Shown in pieces: positions 4,312 to 5,764 of a stretch of DNA of 5,764 nucleotides (the first letter of the stretch is position 1; each line of letters starts with the position of its first letter). This DNA is from UMGS1613 sp045636225 (GTDB taxonomy: Bacteria > Bacillota_I > Bacilli_A > RF39 > UBA660). Location of the stretch: NCBI GenBank assembly GCA_045636225.1, contig JAZTXB010000111.1, positions 1 through 5,764 on the forward strand, written 5' to 3'. Both the position numbers and the translations under genes were made by a program. The notes below the pieces were generated by a model. It saw only the letters and a list, made by a program, of their open reading frames with translations, did no database searches and was not told the origin of the DNA.

Positions 4312-5621
4312 ATGCATTTACTATATTCTTCTATTATTGAATCTAAAGATACTTCAATTTGATCGCCTGTTTTCATATTTTTTAATATAGCAATATTTTT
4401 TTTATATTCATCATCGCCTATTATTAAAGCAAATGGAATATTTTTTTTATCAGCATATTTTATTAATTGTTTAAATTTATCTAGATATACTACATCCACT
4501 CTCAAATTTTCTTTCATTAACTTATTTGAAAAACTATATACATAGTCATAATGTTCAGTAAGTGGTAAAATAACTATATCTGCAACACTTGAATTATCTT
4601 CTTTTATTATTTTTGACTCCCTTAATTGATAAAAAAGTCTCGTAAGTCCAATTGAAATTCCAACACCTGGTAATTTTTTATCTGTATAATAAGTAGCTAA
4701 ATTATCATATCTTCCGCCTGAACATACACTTCCTAAATTAGGATAATCTTTTAATTTTGTTTCATAAACAGTTCCGGTATAATAATCAAGACCTCTTGCT
4801 ATAGTTAAATCTATTTCATAATTGTTATTATCTAAATTCATGTTTTTTAAATTATCAATAACAAATTTTAATTCATCTACTCCTGTTTTAAACATATCAT
4901 TATTTATATTTAACTCGTTTAGTCTAGTTATTATTTCATCATTAGTTCCACTTATTTTTATAAATTCACTAATTGATTCTATTTTATTTAAGTCAATATT
5001 TAAACTTTGTAATTCTTTTTTTACTTCATCTATTCCTATCTTATCTAATTTATCTACTATTCTTAAAATATCAGTAATTTCATTTTGTAAATCTAAACTA
5101 GTAAAGAAACCTGATAAAATTTTTCTATTATTTATTCTAATTACAAAGTCTCCTAAATTTAGTTCTTTAAATATATCATAAATTATACTTGGTACCTCTG
5201 CATCATATCTAAGCGATAAAGTTTCATTTCCTATCACATCTATATCACATTGGTAAAATTCTCTAAACCTGCCTTTTTGTGGTCTTTCACCTCTATATAC
5301 TTTCCCAATTTGGTATCTTTTAAATGGAAATGTTAATTCATTATATCTAGCAGCTACATATTTAGCAAGCGGCACAGTCAAATCAAATCTTAAAGATAAA
5401 TCATTGTCTCCTTTTTTAAACCTATATATTTGTTTTTCAGTTTCTCCTCCTGCTTTAGCAAGTAAAACACTAGAAAGTTCTATAACTGGTGTATCCAAAG
5501 GATAAAACCCATGCTTTTGATATACTTTTTCTATAGTATTTTTTATTTTATTAAATAATATTTGATCATCAGGCATAAGTTCCATAAACCCTGATAATGT
5601 TTTTGGTTCTACTTTGTTCAT
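4305..5621 (-). CDS. hisS: Histidyl-tRNA synthetase
   Basis: This cytoplasmic class II synthetase activates histidine with ATP and charges tRNA-His. From the ATG at 5621 it has 438 residues, a normal length. Motif 1 lies around 40-60 (FYPLDTPVIE). Motif 2 is GERPQKGRFREFYQCDIDVIG, split as GERPQKGRFRE (111-121) and FYQCDIDVIG (122-131). The HisA signature is ARGLDYYTGTVYE (275-287), with R276 in the position of the catalytic arginine. The HisB-type loop is SGGRYD (301-306) and motif 3 is GVGISIGLTRL (319-329). The anticodon-binding domain (about 346-438) is present, which separates it from the HisZ paralogue. LSGFMELMP replaces the usual N-terminal PRGTxDxxP, and the FYQCDID wording of motif 2 resembles the eukaryote-like HisRS branch. 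AAGGAG (5630-5635), 8 bases upstream, decides the start over ATG 5639 and TTG 5648. It heads an operon ending in its cognate tRNA. Confidence 0.97.
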   Translation of the reverse strand: MNKVEPKTLSGFMELMPDDQILFNKIKNTIEKVYQKHGFYPLDTPVIELSSVLLAKAGGETEKQIYRFKKGDNDLSLRFDLTVPLAKYVAARYNELTFPFKRYQIGKVYRGERPQKGRFREFYQCDIDVIGNETLSLRYDAEVPSIIYDIFKELNLGDFVIRINNRKILSGFFTSLDLQNEITDILRIVDKLDKIGIDEVKKELQSLNIDLNKIESISEFIKISGTNDEIITRLNELNINNDMFKTGVDELKFVIDNLKNMNLDNNNYEIDLTIARGLDYYTGTVYETKLKDYPNLGSVCSGGRYDNLATYYTDKKLPGVGISIGLTRLFYQLRESKIIKEDNSSVADIVILPLTEHYDYVYSFSNKLMKENLRVDVVYLDKFKQLIKYADKKNIPFALIIGDDEYKKNIAILKNMKTGDQIEVSLDSIIEEYSKCIK

Positions 5622-5629
5622 AAAAACGT

Positions 5630-5635
5630 CTCCTT
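5630..5635 (-). promoter_or_regulatory. Shine-Dalgarno that sets the hisS start
   Basis: AAGGAG on the minus strand lies 8 bases before the ATG at 5621. The in-frame ATG at 5639 sits 3 bases upstream of this site and has no good ribosome site of its own. The TTG at 5648 is 23 bases from the nearest upstream AGGAGG. Starting at 5621 also gives the usual short leader ahead of the first conserved HisRS residues. Confidence 0.8.
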
Positions 5636-5670
5636 CCATTAAACTCAATTGTCTTTTTATTTTATAATTT

Positions 5671-5677
5671 TCCTCCT
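5671..5677 (-). promoter_or_regulatory. Orphan strong Shine-Dalgarno-like site in the hisS leader
   Basis: AGGAGGA on the minus strand is the best anti-16S match in the window, yet no ATG, GTG or TTG lies at a usable distance. Only ATA AAA TAA follows at ribosome spacing. It would fall within a few bases of the predicted hisS transcript start. It may be a standby site, a relic of a lost start codon or chance. Confidence 0.35.
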
Positions 5678-5686
5678 GTTAATTTA

Positions 5687-5715
5687 ATAATATTCTAATA
5701 TTAAAAATAAATCAA
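5687..5715 (-). promoter_or_regulatory. Candidate sigma-A-type promoter for the hisS operon
   Basis: TTGATT (5710-5715) and TATTAT (5687-5692) on the minus strand are separated by 17 bases. They match the -35 and -10 consensus at four and five positions respectively. The start would be near 5680, giving a leader of about 60 bases before hisS. That leader has no room for a T-box, so tRNA-sensing control of this kind is not encoded between this promoter and hisS. A small palindrome (TTTATA and TATAAA, 5726-5742) lies just upstream of the -35. The flanking 5716-5764 shows nothing else I can support. Confidence 0.45.
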
Positions 5716-5764
5716 ATACTTTTTATTTATAGACTATATAAACTTTCTTTATAATAAAATATAT

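Noticed and set aside
4822..5181. Open frame of about 119 codons on the plus strand
   Set aside because: It lies entirely within the well-supported hisS gene on the opposite strand. It reads as low-complexity Phe/Ile/Leu/Ser-rich sequence produced by antisense AT-rich codons and has no supporting context.
4305..5621. HisZ (regulatory subunit of ATP phosphoribosyltransferase) instead of HisRS
   Set aside because: The C-terminal anticodon-binding domain and the catalytic HisA/HisB motifs are intact, and cognate tRNA-His is nearby. The neighbouring PRTase-like protein is not HisG-like.
5622..5764. T-box or other riboswitch upstream of hisS
   Set aside because: The leader from the best promoter is only about 60 bases and contains no T-box-like stem, terminator or conserved tract. 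A longer leader would begin outside the window, but nothing visible supports it.

Overview
The window is very AT-rich (roughly a quarter G+C by eye). Every supported gene lies on the minus strand, so transcription runs from high to low coordinates. The genes have strong Shine-Dalgarno sites (AAGGAG, GGAGG, AGAGG). Tryptophan is encoded by TGG and TGA serves as a stop, which rules out the Mycoplasma/Spiroplasma code. The tRNA has a template-encoded CCA. This fits a low-GC Bacillota-type bacterium, perhaps an uncultivated gut Bacilli or Clostridia member, but nothing here fixes the taxon. There is no sign of prophage, insertion sequence or CRISPR.

Region A (5764 to about 2726) looks like one transcription unit. 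A candidate sigma-A-type promoter (5687-5715) precedes hisS (histidyl-tRNA synthetase). After 22 bases comes an atypical phosphoribosyltransferase-fold protein. A 4-base ATGA overlap links it to a SLOG/LOG-like (TIGR00725-type) Rossmann protein. After another 29 bases comes tRNA-His(GTG), so the synthetase and its cognate tRNA flank two genes that look nucleotide-related.

Region B (2707 to 2562) is the most intriguing part. Directly after the CCA end of tRNA-His is a good Shine-Dalgarno site and a 34-codon ORF containing three closely spaced His codons (His-Leu-His-Ala-His). Its stop codon falls inside the 5' arm of a perfect 15-bp terminator-like hairpin, and the next gene starts 21 bases beyond that hairpin. 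This resembles a leader peptide/attenuator, although the downstream genes have no known link to histidine and no antiterminator is apparent.

Region C (2561 to 1) holds a 190-residue protein of unknown function whose last codons form the Shine-Dalgarno site of a YgjV-family membrane protein. These are followed by a YfcD-like NUDIX hydrolase and an APH/choline-kinase-like phosphotransferase that runs off the left edge. The last two are ordinary accessory metabolism or housekeeping genes with generic substrates.

No gene-free stretch exceeds 300 bases. The largest interval between long ORFs (2562-2831) is filled by tRNA-His, the small ORF and hairpins.
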